Assembly: GCA_004293165.1 (NCBI GenBank)
Contig: RDYL01000012.1
Location: 1 to 60,269, forward strand
From: Flavobacteriia bacterium
GTDB lineage: Bacteria; Bacteroidota; Bacteroidia; Flavobacteriales; Flavobacteriaceae
Length of the DNA stretch: 60,269 nucleotides
Reading direction: 5' to 3'
Position numbers and translations under genes: made by a program. Shown here piece by piece: positions 17,055 through 26,350 of this stretch. How positions within the stretch are numbered: the first letter of the stretch is position 1; each line of letters begins with the position of its first letter. The notes beneath the pieces were generated by a model. It worked only from the letters and a program-made list of their open reading frames with translations. It made no database searches and was not told the DNA's origin.

Positions 17055-17136
17055 AATATTTTCCGGAATTTATGAATTCTTGTCAAAGATAATAGGAATA
17101 TTTATTTTGAACAATAGAATCTGAATTATTTTTCAA

Positions 17137-18207
17137 CTAAAACCACTTTTTGATTTTAAAATAAATAAACATTCCAGCAACAACAGCCAACATAATTCCC
17201 CAAATAATAAAATAACCATACTCCCACTCTAACTCTGGTAAATTTTTAAAATTCTGTCCATAAACCCCAACTATGAATGTTAACGGTAAAAAAAACATCG
17301 ATACAACGGTCAATGTCTTCATTACCTGATTCATTTTATGATTTTGAGCCGAAAAAAAGTAATTTGACGTACTGTCTAAAGTGATTAAATCAGAGTCTAT
17401 TTGTTCTAAAAGTTCTAAACATTTTTGATGTAATCTGGAAAAAAAAGTAAAATTCTCAGGTTGAATGTCATTAAAAACATTATCATCTTTAATACTCTTA
17501 ATAGAGTACAATGAATCGCGCAATGGAATAATTGATCGTTTCAAGAAATTAAAATTATCCCGATGTTTTTCAATTAAAGCTAAAACCTCTGGATTGGTAT
17601 TTTCTTTAGACAAATCTATTAAATCATCCACTTTATTTTCTTCACTCTCAATAGTAATGTAAAAATTTTCTATAATAGCATCCAGCAATAAATACAACAA
17701 ATAATCAGCTCTTTTTGTTCTCACTACACCCGAATTCGTTCTAATTCGTTCTCTAATATGTGTGAAAAAATCACTTCTTTTCTCTTGAAACGAAATTAAA
17801 ACATTGTCTTTTAACAAAAAACTAATTTGTTCCACATTAATATTATCAGAGGCTTTTAAAGGTAATAACGACTTTACATTAAAAAATAAAATATCATGAT
17901 ATTCTTCAATTCTTGTTCGCTTAGTAGTATTTAAAATATCTCCTATAATAAAATAATCGGCTTCAAACTTTGCTCCTACTTTCTCAATAAATGCATGATT
18001 ATTCAAACCATGAATATTAATCCAATTTACTTTAGTAGCCTCCACACTTGAATCAATATCTTGAGGTTCTAGTTGTTGATATTCAGTAACATCATTTAAA
18101 TCATATACAAACATTTGCATTTCTGTTGCAACATCTTTATGAATCCCTGTATATTCAAGTGTACTAGACTGAACTTTTCTTCCTTTTTTATATTTAATTT
18201 TTCTCAA
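17137..18207 (-). CDS. corA: CorA-type divalent cation transporter
   Basis: A 356-residue CorA-family channel for Mg2+/Co2+ uptake. It has the large cytoplasmic N-terminal domain (NWINIHGLNN near 62, FQEKRSDFFTHIRERIR, a long helix with ENKVDDLIDL), then two C-terminal membrane helices MTLTVVSMFFLPLTFIVGVYG (approximate) and YFIIWGIMLAVVAGMFIYF with a basic end KIKKWF. The signature loop reads YGQNF instead of the usual YGMNF (residues 317-319 GQN). There is no ATG at the beginning: TTG at 18207 gives MRKIKYKKGRK, the usual start in relatives as I recall them, and TTG at 18216 is the alternative. Divergent from hutI. Confidence 0.9.
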   Translation of the reverse strand: MRKIKYKKGRKVQSSTLEYTGIHKDVATEMQMFVYDLNDVTEYQQLEPQDIDSSVEATKVNWINIHGLNNHAFIEKVGAKFEADYFIIGDILNTTKRTRIEEYHDILFFNVKSLLPLKASDNINVEQISFLLKDNVLISFQEKRSDFFTHIRERIRTNSGVVRTKRADYLLYLLLDAIIENFYITIESEENKVDDLIDLSKENTNPEVLALIEKHRDNFNFLKRSIIPLRDSLYSIKSIKDDNVFNDIQPENFTFFSRLHQKCLELLEQIDSDLITLDSTSNYFFSAQNHKMNQVMKTLTVVSMFFLPLTFIVGVYGQNFKNLPELEWEYGYFIIWGIMLAVVAGMFIYFKIKKWF

Positions 18208-18279
18208 AACAAACAAATTTTATATAAAGATAGGAGTTTTTAAAAATGAGAAGTATTTTTACTGAAATTTATTTTTTGA

Positions 18280-19515
18280 ATGAAAACACTATTTATCAAC
18301 ATAAAAGAACTATTACAAATAAGGGAAGCTAATATTGATAAAGTTTCTGGTGCCGAGATGGCGAAATTACCAAAAATTGACAATGCCTATCTTTTAATAG
18401 AAAACAATATCATCTCTGATTTTGGTGCGATGGAAAACTGCCCGGAACTTTCAGAAGTTAAAGTTATTGATGCAACCGGACAAGTTATATTACCTACATG
18501 GGTAGATAGCCACACTCATATTGTATATGCAGGAAACCGAATACAAGAGTTTGTTGATCGTATCAATGGTTTATCCTATGAAGAAATTGCTAATCGTGGA
18601 GGCGGAATTTTGAATTCAGCTAAAAAATTAAACGAAACTTCTGAAGACGAAATATATGAACAATCAAAATTACGATTGGAAGAAGTTATGCAACAAGGAA
18701 CGGGTGCAGTAGAAATTAAATCGGGTTACGGATTAACCGTGGAAGGCGAATTAAAAATGTTGCGCGTCATAAAACGTTTAAAAGAAAATTATCCGATTGC
18801 CATAAAAGCTACTTTTTTGGGTGCACATGCTTTTCCGATGGAATTTAAACAAAATCATACTGCATATATAGATTTAATTATCAATGAAATGTTACCCAAA
18901 ATTGCTTCCGAAAATTTAGCTGACTACATTGATGCATTCCTTGAAACTGGTTATTTCTCAGTAGAAGAAACTGTAAAAATCATGGAAGCTGGTAGAACGT
19001 ATGGATTAGAACCAAAAATACACGTAAACCAATTTACTGCTATAGACGGAATCAAAGCTTGTGTTAAAAACGGTGCCTTATCAGTTGACCACTTAGAAAT
19101 TGTAACCGATGAAGATATGGAGGTTTTAAAAAACAGCAAAACAATGCCCGTAGCATTACCAAGTTGTTCTTATTTTATAAGCATACCCTATACTCCAGCT
19201 CGAAAAATGTTAAATGCTGGATTACCGTTAGCTTTAGCAACTGATTACAATCCTGGCACTACTCCATCAGGAAACATGAATTTTGTAGTTGCTACAGCTT
19301 GTATAAAAATGAAAATGACACCCGAAGAAGCAATCAATGCAGCAACTATCAACGGAGCTTATGCCATGGGAGTTTCAAAAACTCACGGAAGTATTACCAA
19401 AGGAAAAAAAGCAAATCTTATCATTACAAAACCAATTATGAGTTTTTACCAATTGCCGTATGCTTTTGGAACCAATTTAATTGATAAAGTAATGATTGAA
19501 GGCAAATTCATTTAA
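18280..19515 (+). CDS. hutI: imidazolonepropionase
   Basis: A 411-residue amidohydrolase that opens the ring of imidazolonepropionate to N-formimidoylglutamate, the third step of histidine breakdown. Metal ligands are seen in WVDSHTHIVYAGNR (His78 and His80), and substrate-pocket elements in GTGAVEIKSGYGLT, FLGAHAFP, KIHVNQFT, SVDHLEIVTDED and LATDYNPGT. Length is normal for HutI. It is followed after 12 bases by crcB. A formimidoylglutamase-like gene, which would act on its product, lies 1.4 kb further on the same strand, interrupted by an opposite-strand gene. Confidence 0.96.
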   Translation: MKTLFINIKELLQIREANIDKVSGAEMAKLPKIDNAYLLIENNIISDFGAMENCPELSEVKVIDATGQVILPTWVDSHTHIVYAGNRIQEFVDRINGLSYEEIANRGGGILNSAKKLNETSEDEIYEQSKLRLEEVMQQGTGAVEIKSGYGLTVEGELKMLRVIKRLKENYPIAIKATFLGAHAFPMEFKQNHTAYIDLIINEMLPKIASENLADYIDAFLETGYFSVEETVKIMEAGRTYGLEPKIHVNQFTAIDGIKACVKNGALSVDHLEIVTDEDMEVLKNSKTMPVALPSCSYFISIPYTPARKMLNAGLPLALATDYNPGTTPSGNMNFVVATACIKMKMTPEEAINAATINGAYAMGVSKTHGSITKGKKANLIITKPIMSFYQLPYAFGTNLIDKVMIEGKFI

Positions 19516-19527
19516 TACAATTACCAC

Positions 19528-19905
19528 ATGATAAAAACTCTCTTACTTATTGGATTGGGTGGCGCTTTTGGTAGCATATTTCGCTATCTAACACATTGGA
19601 TAACAAGTAAATATTTTCAAAGTTCATTTCCTTTGAGCACTTTTTTAGTTAATATTTTAGGAAGTTTACTAATTGGATTGTTCATTGGTTATTTAAGCAA
19701 ATATTTTCCCGAAAACCATCCGTTAAAATTTTTACTAATTGTAGGTTTTTGCGGTGGATTCACCACTTTTTCTAGTTTTGCACTCGAAAACTATAATTTA
19801 TTTCAAAACAACCAACAAATTACTGCTTATTTATACATAATAACTTCAATAATATTAACTATTTCAGCTGTGGGATTAGGAAGTTATTTATCAAAATATC
19901 TATAA
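19528..19905 (+). CDS. crcB: fluoride channel CrcB/FluC
   Basis: A 125-residue four-helix membrane protein that exports fluoride as a dual-topology dimer. Landmarks are GGAFGSIFRYLTHW at the N-terminus, FLVNILGSLLIGLFIGY, and GFCGGFTTFSSFALEN, where the phenylalanine-lined pore and the central sodium site are formed. One gene only, as expected for the antiparallel homodimer. It is probably translated from the hutI transcript, since only 12 bases separate them. No fluoride riboswitch is visible in the short gap. Confidence 0.95.
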   Translation: MIKTLLLIGLGGAFGSIFRYLTHWITSKYFQSSFPLSTFLVNILGSLLIGLFIGYLSKYFPENHPLKFLLIVGFCGGFTTFSSFALENYNLFQNNQQITAYLYIITSIILTISAVGLGSYLSKYL

Positions 19906-19907
19906 AA

Positions 19908-19939
19908 AAAGTCCAATGAAATTTCTCTCATTGGACTTT
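19908..19939 (+). terminator. bidirectional terminator between crcB and the coiled-coil gene
   Basis: AAAGTCCAATGA and TCATTGGACTTT form a perfect 12-base stem between two converging genes, with A and T runs on both sides. Confidence 0.8.
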
Positions 19940-19958
19940 AAATATTGTAAAGAAGTAA

Positions 19959-20837
19959 TTATTTCAATTCAAAACTAGTTTTAGAAACTAATTCAGCGTT
20001 TTTATCAAATACATTCACAAAGTAAGTTCCTTTAGCAAAATCTTTACCAGCAACTTCTTCATTAACCTGAACTGTTTTATTTTCATATTTTACAGTAGAA
20101 ATAAAACTATAAGTTAACGTTTTATCTCCAGCAGGAATAGTTTTCTTTTCTCCTAAAATATTACTTTTACTATCAATTATTTGAACATAATATTCTCTTG
20201 ATCCTGTTTTTGCAATTTGATTTTCTGCGATTAAGAAGCTAACTTTTAATTTATCAGCTCTTCCTGCTTTGTCTGTCTCAATTTGTTTTCCTGAACTTTT
20301 TAGTTTTACCGCTAAAACTTTTAAGTTTAAGACTGCTAATTTAGATCCTTTTTCAACAGTTTTAGTTAAACTCTCGTTTTGAGTTAACAAAGTATCATTG
20401 AATTTTTTAGCATCAGTTAAAACTACTTTAGTACTATCTAAACTTGACGTTAAAGCAACATTTTGTTCTTTTAAAATTTTATTTTCAGCTACTAAATTAT
20501 CCATTTCTCTTTTCAAACGGAAATACTGGCTTTTGTACTTTGCCAAAGCCGCAACATCACCTTTGGATTTTTGTACTTGCTCTAATAAAGCAACCATTTT
20601 AGCTTGTTCAGCTTGCAATTCATCTTTTAATGCTGTGTTATCAGCAATCATAGTGTCATATTCTGCTATTTTTCCCTTTAATTCTTCCGCTAAAGTATTT
20701 TTTTCAGTTGTAAGTGAAGTAACTGTTTCTTTATTTTCTGAAGTAAGTTTAAAAATGTAACCTACACTTCCTAAAAAAAGTAAAGCCAAAACTACTACGG
20801 CAGCTTTTAATCCAGAATTGTTTGATTTGTTTTCCAT
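19959..20837 (-). CDS. membrane-anchored coiled-coil protein
   Basis: A 292-residue protein. After a short basic stretch it has one membrane anchor (LKAAVVVLALLFLGSVGYIF, about 11-30) and then a long coiled coil (about 35-170) with heptad leucines and repeated EKN/ENK motifs. A compact beta-rich C-terminal domain (about 180-292) follows, containing LKVSFLIAENQIAKTGSREYYVQI and ending GTYFVNVFDKNAELVSKTSFELK. The family is a Flavobacteria hypothetical protein of unknown function, probably facing the periplasm. ATG 20837 is preferred over the frame start 12 codons upstream because it places the anchor directly after a short charged end. It is divergent from the formimidoylglutamase-like gene. 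Confidence 0.75.
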   Translation of the reverse strand: MENKSNNSGLKAAVVVLALLFLGSVGYIFKLTSENKETVTSLTTEKNTLAEELKGKIAEYDTMIADNTALKDELQAEQAKMVALLEQVQKSKGDVAALAKYKSQYFRLKREMDNLVAENKILKEQNVALTSSLDSTKVVLTDAKKFNDTLLTQNESLTKTVEKGSKLAVLNLKVLAVKLKSSGKQIETDKAGRADKLKVSFLIAENQIAKTGSREYYVQIIDSKSNILGEKKTIPAGDKTLTYSFISTVKYENKTVQVNEEVAGKDFAKGTYFVNVFDKNAELVSKTSFELK

Positions 20838-20928
20838 TGTATGGTTATTAATGTTATTAGTAAGTTTGTCCAAAAATACAATTTTTAAAGTATTTTATAT
20901 ATTTTAAACGAATTTTATTTAAAAATAG

Positions 20929-20936
20929 TACATTTG
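20929..20936 (+). promoter_or_regulatory. -7 promoter box for the formimidoylglutamase-like gene
   Basis: TACATTTG matches TAnnTTTG, 19 bases before the chosen ATG at 20956. No clear TTG is seen at the -33 spacing. Confidence 0.45.
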
Positions 20937-20955
20937 ATTGTATTATAAATCTCAT

Positions 20956-21987
20956 ATGGAAAATATTACTCTTTTAAGCCAAAACGAATTAGCTAAAATA
21001 ACCAACCACAGAAGTGGTGAAATAAAATTTGGAGAAAAAATAATCACTATTCCTAAAGACTCTGATGTTTTGGAATTTATAACTAATAGCGAAGCTAAAT
21101 TTGTACTTTTAGGAATTCCTGAAGATATTGGAGTAAAAGCTAATTTAGGTCGAGTTGGTACGGCTACTGCCTATGAAAGTGCATTGAGTAGTTTAGCAAA
21201 TATTCAGCATAATAAATTTTGTAAAGGGAATTATTTATTAGTTTTAGGTAAATTAAATGTAACAGATTTAGTTGAAAAAGCCAATCTTTTAGATAGCAAC
21301 AACAAAGAACATCGAAAAGAATTATTTAAATTAGTTGAGCAATTAGACATTGAAGTTTCTCACATTATTCACAAAATTTGTAACGCTGGAAAAATTCCAA
21401 TTATTGTAGGTGGCGGTCACAATAATGCCTACGGAAATATTAAAGGATTAGCCTTAGCAAAAGGAAAACCTGTAAATGCTGTAAATTTTGATGCGCATAC
21501 CGATTTTAGAATTTTAGAAGGAAGACACTCAGGAAATGGTTTTAGTTATGCCTATGAAGACGGATTCCTAAAAAAATATTTTGTTTTTGGATTGCACGAA
21601 AACTTTGTTTCAAAAAGTGTTTTTAATACCTTAAAAGAACTTACTTCAAGAATAAAGTATGTTACCTATGAAGAAGTAGAAGTAAAACGAGAGAAAAATT
21701 TTGAAAGCGAATTAGAAAATGCGCTAAACTTTATCAAAAACGAACCTTTTGGTGTTGAATTAGACTTAGATGCTATTCCAAATATTCCATCCAGTGCTAT
21801 GACATTAAGTGGGTTTAGTGTAGATAAAGCACGCCATTATGTGTATTACTTTGGAAAACATCAAAATGCTTCTTACTTACATATATGCGAGGGAGCACCA
21901 TCACTTGATGATTCTAAAAACAACCATTTAACAGGTAAATTAATAGCATCGTTAATTACCGATTTCATGAAGGCTAAAAACTGTTAA
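20956..21987 (+). CDS. hutG: arginase-family hydrolase, probable formimidoylglutamase
   Basis: A 343-residue ureohydrolase-fold enzyme. The three metal-binding signatures are present: GGGHNNAYGN, NFDAHTDFR and ELDLDAIPNIP, giving the His and Asp ligands of a Mn2+ pair. The N-terminal part (LAKITNHRSGEIKFGEKI, LLGIPEDIGVKANLGRVGT) matches the Bacteroidetes group usually annotated as formimidoylglutamase, which hydrolyses N-formimidoylglutamate to glutamate and formamide. The nearby hutI makes that substrate, which supports the call. An arginase or agmatinase activity cannot be excluded by reading alone. The ATG at 20956 avoids an extension that overlaps the promoter. Confidence 0.8.
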   Translation: MENITLLSQNELAKITNHRSGEIKFGEKIITIPKDSDVLEFITNSEAKFVLLGIPEDIGVKANLGRVGTATAYESALSSLANIQHNKFCKGNYLLVLGKLNVTDLVEKANLLDSNNKEHRKELFKLVEQLDIEVSHIIHKICNAGKIPIIVGGGHNNAYGNIKGLALAKGKPVNAVNFDAHTDFRILEGRHSGNGFSYAYEDGFLKKYFVFGLHENFVSKSVFNTLKELTSRIKYVTYEEVEVKREKNFESELENALNFIKNEPFGVELDLDAIPNIPSSAMTLSGFSVDKARHYVYYFGKHQNASYLHICEGAPSLDDSKNNHLTGKLIASLITDFMKAKNC

Positions 21988-22010
21988 ATACAACTTCCTT
22001 AAAATAACAC

Positions 22011-22018
22011 TATCTTTG
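22011..22018 (+). promoter_or_regulatory. -7 promoter box for the DEAD-box helicase
   Basis: TATCTTTG, a full match to TAnnTTTG, 40 bases before the ATG at 22059. Confidence 0.5.
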
Positions 22019-22058
22019 TACTCTCTTTGAACGTTTTTATTGAGAAAATTAATATTAT

Positions 22059-23318
22059 ATGACATTTAACGATTTAAAATTATACAACAACATACAACAA
22101 GCTCTTGAAGAAGAAGGTTATACCAACCCCACTCCCATCCAAGAACATGCCATTCCTGAAATATTATTAGGACAAGACTTAGTAGCTTGTGCCCAAACAG
22201 GAACAGGAAAAACAGGCGCTTTTGCTATTCCAATCTTAAATTTAATTCACAGAATTGTGGGTTCGGCTAAAAAAGCAAAACACATTAGAACTTTAGTAGT
22301 AACGCCTACTCGTGAATTAGCCATTCAAATTGATGAAAGTTTTAAAACGTATGGAAAATATACCAATGTAAAATCATTAGTTATTTTTGGTGGTGTTAAT
22401 CAAGTGCCACAAGTTAACGAATTAAAAATGGGCATCGATGTTTTAATCGCTACTCCAGGAAGACTTTTAGATTTACACAAACAAGGATTTATAGATTTAG
22501 ATCATATGCATCATCTAGTTTTAGATGAAGCTGATCAAATGTTAGATATGGGATTTATTAATGATGTAAAGAAAATTATTAAATTAACCCCAAGTAACAG
22601 ACAAACCTTATTGTTCTCGGCAACGATGCCTATAGCAATTAGAGAATTAGCAGATACTTTTTTAACACGTCCAAAATACATTTCTGTAACTCCTATTTCA
22701 AGTACGGCTGAAAACGTTTCTCAAAAAGTATATTTTGTTAATAAAGACGATAAGCGTTTACTTTTAAAACAGTTGATTATTCAAGAAAGTTTGAGTAATG
22801 CTTTAGTTTTTACCAGAACCAAACATGGCGCTGATAACATTGTAAAAGTATTGAAAAAAGCCAGTATAAAAGCGGAAGCTATTCACGGAGATAAATCACA
22901 AAATGCACGTCAACGCGTGTTAGAACAATTTAAAAATAAAGAAATTGACATTTTAGTAGCCACTGATATTGCGGCTAGAGGAATTGATATTGAACAACTT
23001 CCGTTTGTAATTAACTTTGATATTCCAAATATTTCTGAAACCTATGTACACCGAATTGGTCGAACAGGTCGTGCCGGTAATTCTGGATTAGCCATTTCTT
23101 TTTGTGGAAAAGACGAAAAACCCTATTGGCTTGATATTGAAAAATTAATCCGAATGAAAGTAAAAGTGGTTACAGATCATCCGTACACTTGGAAAGACGA
23201 AGTTGTAAATCCTGATGCGAAACCAGATTTACGAAATAAAGATAAAAATAAGTTAAACCCGAATTCTAATTCAAGAAAATCGGAAGCTTCAAAGAAAAAC
23301 AAAAAACGCTGGTATTAA
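22059..23318 (+). CDS. DEAD-box RNA helicase (RhlE-like)
   Basis: A 419-residue ATP-dependent RNA helicase. Motifs in order: F-x-x-L and Q-motif (PTPIQEHAIPEIL), I AQTGTGKTGA, Ia PTRELAIQI, GG, Ib TPGRLLDL, II DEAD, III SAT, IV ALVFTRTKHGAD, V ATDIAARGIDI and VI HRIGRTGRAG. A short basic C-terminal extension (about 380-419, rich in K, N and S) fits RhlE-type helicases that act in ribosome assembly and RNA turnover. It is transcribed from its own promoter. Its stop codon lies inside the terminator hairpin. Confidence 0.95.
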   Translation: MTFNDLKLYNNIQQALEEEGYTNPTPIQEHAIPEILLGQDLVACAQTGTGKTGAFAIPILNLIHRIVGSAKKAKHIRTLVVTPTRELAIQIDESFKTYGKYTNVKSLVIFGGVNQVPQVNELKMGIDVLIATPGRLLDLHKQGFIDLDHMHHLVLDEADQMLDMGFINDVKKIIKLTPSNRQTLLFSATMPIAIRELADTFLTRPKYISVTPISSTAENVSQKVYFVNKDDKRLLLKQLIIQESLSNALVFTRTKHGADNIVKVLKKASIKAEAIHGDKSQNARQRVLEQFKNKEIDILVATDIAARGIDIEQLPFVINFDIPNISETYVHRIGRTGRAGNSGLAISFCGKDEKPYWLDIEKLIRMKVKVVTDHPYTWKDEVVNPDAKPDLRNKDKNKLNPNSNSRKSEASKKNKKRWY

Positions 23319-23328
23319 CCAGCGTTTT
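23303..23328 (+). terminator. terminator overlapping the helicase stop codon
   Basis: AAAACGCTGGT and ACCAGCGTTTT are perfect 11-base arms. The stop codon 23316-23318 is in the loop and first base of the right arm. T-rich sequence follows on the plus strand, and the hairpin can also serve ettA from the other side. Confidence 0.8.
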
Positions 23329-23337
23329 GTTTTTATA

Positions 23338-25029
23338 TTATCGAATCAATTTTTTATACTTAATTCGTGTTGGGGCAACATCTTTTCCTAGACGTTTGCG
23401 CTTGTTTTCTTCATATTCTGTAAAACTTCCTTCAAAACTATACACTTGAGAATCGCCTTCAAAAGCTAAAATATGAGTACAAACTCTATCTAAAAACCAT
23501 CTATCGTGGGAAATAATTACAGCACAGCCAGCAAAGTTCTCTAAACCTTCTTCTAAGGCACGTAATGTATTTACATCTAAATCATTGGTTGGCTCATCTA
23601 ACAGTAATACGTTTCCTTCTTCTTTTAAGGTCATAGCTAAGTGAAGTCTATTACGTTCTCCACCCGATAAAGTAGCAACTTTCTTATTTTGATCGCTTCC
23701 GCCAAAGTTAAAACGAGATAAATACGCTCTAGAGTTTACTTGTCTTCCTCCCATTAAAATTAATTCTTGACCATCGCAAAAGTTTTCCCATAAGGTTTTG
23801 TTTGGATCAATATTAGAGTGCGACTGATCTACGTAGGCAATTTTTACGGTATCACCAATTTCAAATGTACCACCATCCGCTTGTTGTTCGCCCATAATCA
23901 TTTTGAAAATAGTAGATTTACCAGCACCATTTGGTCCGATAATTCCAACAATTCCTGCTTGAGGTAAAACAAAATTTAAATCGTCATATAATAATTTATC
24001 GCCAAATGCTTTTGATACATTTTTTGCTTCAATTACATTAGTTCCTAAACGTGGTCCATTAGGAATATAAATTTCTAATTTTTCATCTAGTTCTTTTTGA
24101 TCTTCGTTTAATAATTTATCGTAGTTCTGTAAACGTGCTTTTTGTTTCGTTTGACGTCCTTTTGCTCCTTGACGCACCCAATCTAATTCACGTTCTAAGT
24201 TTTTTCTGCGTTTTGAAGCTACTTTTTCTTCTTGTGCCATACGAGTAGATTTTTGGTCTAACCAAGATGAATAGTTCCCTTTCCATGGAATACCTTCTCC
24301 TCTATCCAACTCTAAAATCCAGCCTGCTACGTTATCTAAGAAATATCTATCATGTGTTACAGCAATTACCGTTCCCGAATATTGAGCTAAATGTTGTTCT
24401 AACCAAAGAACTGATTCAGCATCCAAGTGGTTGGTTGGCTCATCTAATAATAAAACATCTGGTTGTTGTAAAAGTAAACGACATAAAGCTACACGACGTT
24501 TTTCTCCACCTGATAATACATTAATTGGTGTTTCAGGATCAGGCGTACGAAGCGCATCCATTGCAATTTCTAACTTATTATCAATTTCCCAAGCACCACA
24601 AGCATCAATTCTGTCTTGTAATTCTGCCTGACGATCCATAAGTTTTTCCATTCTTTCTGGATTCTCATATACTTCTGGCAAACCAAAATCGTCATTAATT
24701 TTATTGAATTCTTCCAATAATGCAAACGTTTCTGCAGCACCTTCACGAACAATATCAATTACTGTTTTCGTTTCATCTAATTGTGGCTCTTGCTCTAAAT
24801 ATCCAACTGTATAACCTGGTTGAAATACTACATCTCCTTGATAATTCTTATCAATACCTGCAATAATTTTTAATAATGATGATTTTCCAGAACCATTTAA
24901 ACCAAGTATACCAATCTTTGCTCCATAGAAAAAACTCAAATAAATATTTTTTAATACTTGTTTATCTGCTCCAGGATAACTTTTACTCAATTTTTGCATT
25001 GAGAAAATCACTTTCTTATCGTCTGACAT
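23338..25029 (-). CDS. ettA: energy-dependent translational throttle protein EttA
   Basis: A 563-residue ABC-F protein without membrane segments. Two ATP-binding domains are seen. The first has GLNGSGKSSLLKIIAG and LSGGEKRRVALCRLLLQQPDVLLLDEPTNHLD; the second has GPNGAGKSTIFKMIMG and LSGGERNRLHLAMTLKEEGNVLLLDEPTNDLD (segments quoted in pieces of the same block). Between them lies the arm and P-site linker region with RRKNLERELDWVRQGAKGR. EttA binds the ribosomal E site and gates the first elongation step according to ADP/ATP ratio. Length and linker match EttA rather than Uup or the antibiotic-resistance ABC-F types. It is followed on the same strand by no close gene. Confidence 0.94.
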   Translation of the reverse strand: MSDDKKVIFSMQKLSKSYPGADKQVLKNIYLSFFYGAKIGILGLNGSGKSSLLKIIAGIDKNYQGDVVFQPGYTVGYLEQEPQLDETKTVIDIVREGAAETFALLEEFNKINDDFGLPEVYENPERMEKLMDRQAELQDRIDACGAWEIDNKLEIAMDALRTPDPETPINVLSGGEKRRVALCRLLLQQPDVLLLDEPTNHLDAESVLWLEQHLAQYSGTVIAVTHDRYFLDNVAGWILELDRGEGIPWKGNYSSWLDQKSTRMAQEEKVASKRRKNLERELDWVRQGAKGRQTKQKARLQNYDKLLNEDQKELDEKLEIYIPNGPRLGTNVIEAKNVSKAFGDKLLYDDLNFVLPQAGIVGIIGPNGAGKSTIFKMIMGEQQADGGTFEIGDTVKIAYVDQSHSNIDPNKTLWENFCDGQELILMGGRQVNSRAYLSRFNFGGSDQNKKVATLSGGERNRLHLAMTLKEEGNVLLLDEPTNDLDVNTLRALEEGLENFAGCAVIISHDRWFLDRVCTHILAFEGDSQVYSFEGSFTEYEENKRKRLGKDVAPTRIKYKKLIR

Positions 25030-25085
25030 AATTTTATGTTTGTTATTTATAATTAAAGAAAATAGTACTTTTAACTTCGTACTTT

Positions 25086-25268
25086 TTAAACTCTACCTTT
25101 TAATGCGTTAAAAACCCATGCAATAGCAAAGAAACCAACACCTACGGCTGAAAATCCCCACCCAGCTACATCTGCATAACGATAAATTCCTAAACCAATT
25201 AAAAGCAATCCCATCAAAATCATGATGAAAGTTGCCCAAGCCAATATTGTATTTTTATTCATTCCCAT
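25086..25268 (-). CDS. CAL67264-family small membrane protein
   Basis: A 60-residue protein, essentially two membrane helices: NKNTILAWATFIMILMGLLL (about 4-28) and VAGWGFSAVGVGFFAIAWVF (about 34-54), ending in a basic ALKGRV. This matches a Bacteroidetes-wide small membrane family named after a Gramella locus (CAL67264), as I recall it; function unknown. ATG at 25268 or the Met two codons later could start it. It sits between ettA and holA on the same strand. Confidence 0.8.
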   Translation of the reverse strand: MGMNKNTILAWATFIMILMGLLLIGLGIYRYADVAGWGFSAVGVGFFAIAWVFNALKGRV

Positions 25269-25345
25269 ACTACCTGTTTTTTTCTAAACTTTTTAAAATT
25301 TTAGGACTGCGAAGTTACAAATTTTAAAACTTTTATTTTATTGAA

Positions 25346-26350
25346 TCAATTGAAAATTTTAATCAATAATTCCTTTAATAAATCGTGTTGTGTCATTGAA
25401 GTAGCACCTACCCCTTTGCTTTTTACATCAATATCGCGTAAAGCTGCCACAATAGCACTTACTTTTTTCATAGGATAATTTCTAAATGCCACTTCGTAAT
25501 CTTTCACAAAATACGGACTAACTTTTAAAACTTTAGCTGCATTGAACTGCGATTTGTCTTTCAAACCGTGATATTGTAATAATTGTGAAAAAAACCCAAA
25601 TACTAATCCAGTAGTAACCACTAAAGGATTATCTTTTGGATTTTGAGAGAAATGATCTATGATTTTATACGCTTTCAATTGGTCTTTTTCACCAATAGCT
25701 TTTCGTAGTTCAAAATTGTTATAATCTTTACTAAAACCAATATTTTCCTCAATGTCTTTTGGAGTAAACGTATGTCCTTTTGGTAAAATAATTTTCAGTT
25801 TATCCAATTCGTTATTGATTTTAGATAAATCGGTTCCTAAAAATTCTACTAAAATAGCCGCTGCTTTGGGTTCGATGCTATATCCTTGTCCAGATAAAAC
25901 GCGTTTAATCCAATCACCAACTTGATTTTCATACAGTTTTTTACTTTCATAAACCACTCCAACTTTATCTAAAAGCTTTGTGACTTTTTTACGCTTGTCT
26001 AACGTTTTGTATTTGTAGGCGAAAACCAAAACCGTGGTTGGTTGTGGATTTTCAGCATAAGCTTCAATTTTGTCAATATGACGAGATAATTCTTGAGCTT
26101 CTCTAACAATTACAACTTGGCGGTCGGCCATCATAGGAAAACGTTTAGCACTGCCAATCACATCTTCCATCGTAACATCACGTCCATATAAAATTGATTG
26201 ATTGAAATCGCGCTCGTGTTCTTGCAATACATTTTGCTCGATAAACTCAGTCAATTTATCAATGTAATACGGCTCATCACCCATAAAAAAATAAATAGGT
26301 TTGATGTTTCCGGCTTTTATATCTTTTGTAATTTGAATTACTTCATCCAT
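25346..26350 (-). CDS. holA: DNA polymerase III subunit delta
   Basis: A 334-residue HolA, the clamp-loader subunit that opens the sliding beta clamp. Family landmarks are IKPIYFFMGDEPYYIDKLTE near the N-terminus, SAKRFPMMADRQVVIVREAQEL, TVLVFAYKYKTLDKRKKVTKLL, a central LSKINNELDKLKIILP, and the collar-domain tail ending VKSKGVGATSMTQHDLLKELL. The modified Walker region without catalytic residues is typical. It lies 22 bases beyond the stop of the four-helix-bundle gene, across a short TTTATTG repeat spacer. Confidence 0.93.
   Translation of the reverse strand: MDEVIQITKDIKAGNIKPIYFFMGDEPYYIDKLTEFIEQNVLQEHERDFNQSILYGRDVTMEDVIGSAKRFPMMADRQVVIVREAQELSRHIDKIEAYAENPQPTTVLVFAYKYKTLDKRKKVTKLLDKVGVVYESKKLYENQVGDWIKRVLSGQGYSIEPKAAAILVEFLGTDLSKINNELDKLKIILPKGHTFTPKDIEENIGFSKDYNNFELRKAIGEKDQLKAYKIIDHFSQNPKDNPLVVTTGLVFGFFSQLLQYHGLKDKSQFNAAKVLKVSPYFVKDYEVAFRNYPMKKVSAIVAALRDIDVKSKGVGATSMTQHDLLKELLIKIFN

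Noticed and set aside
19515..19528. Fluoride riboswitch for crcB
   Set aside because: Only 12 bases separate hutI and crcB, and no aptamer fits upstream.
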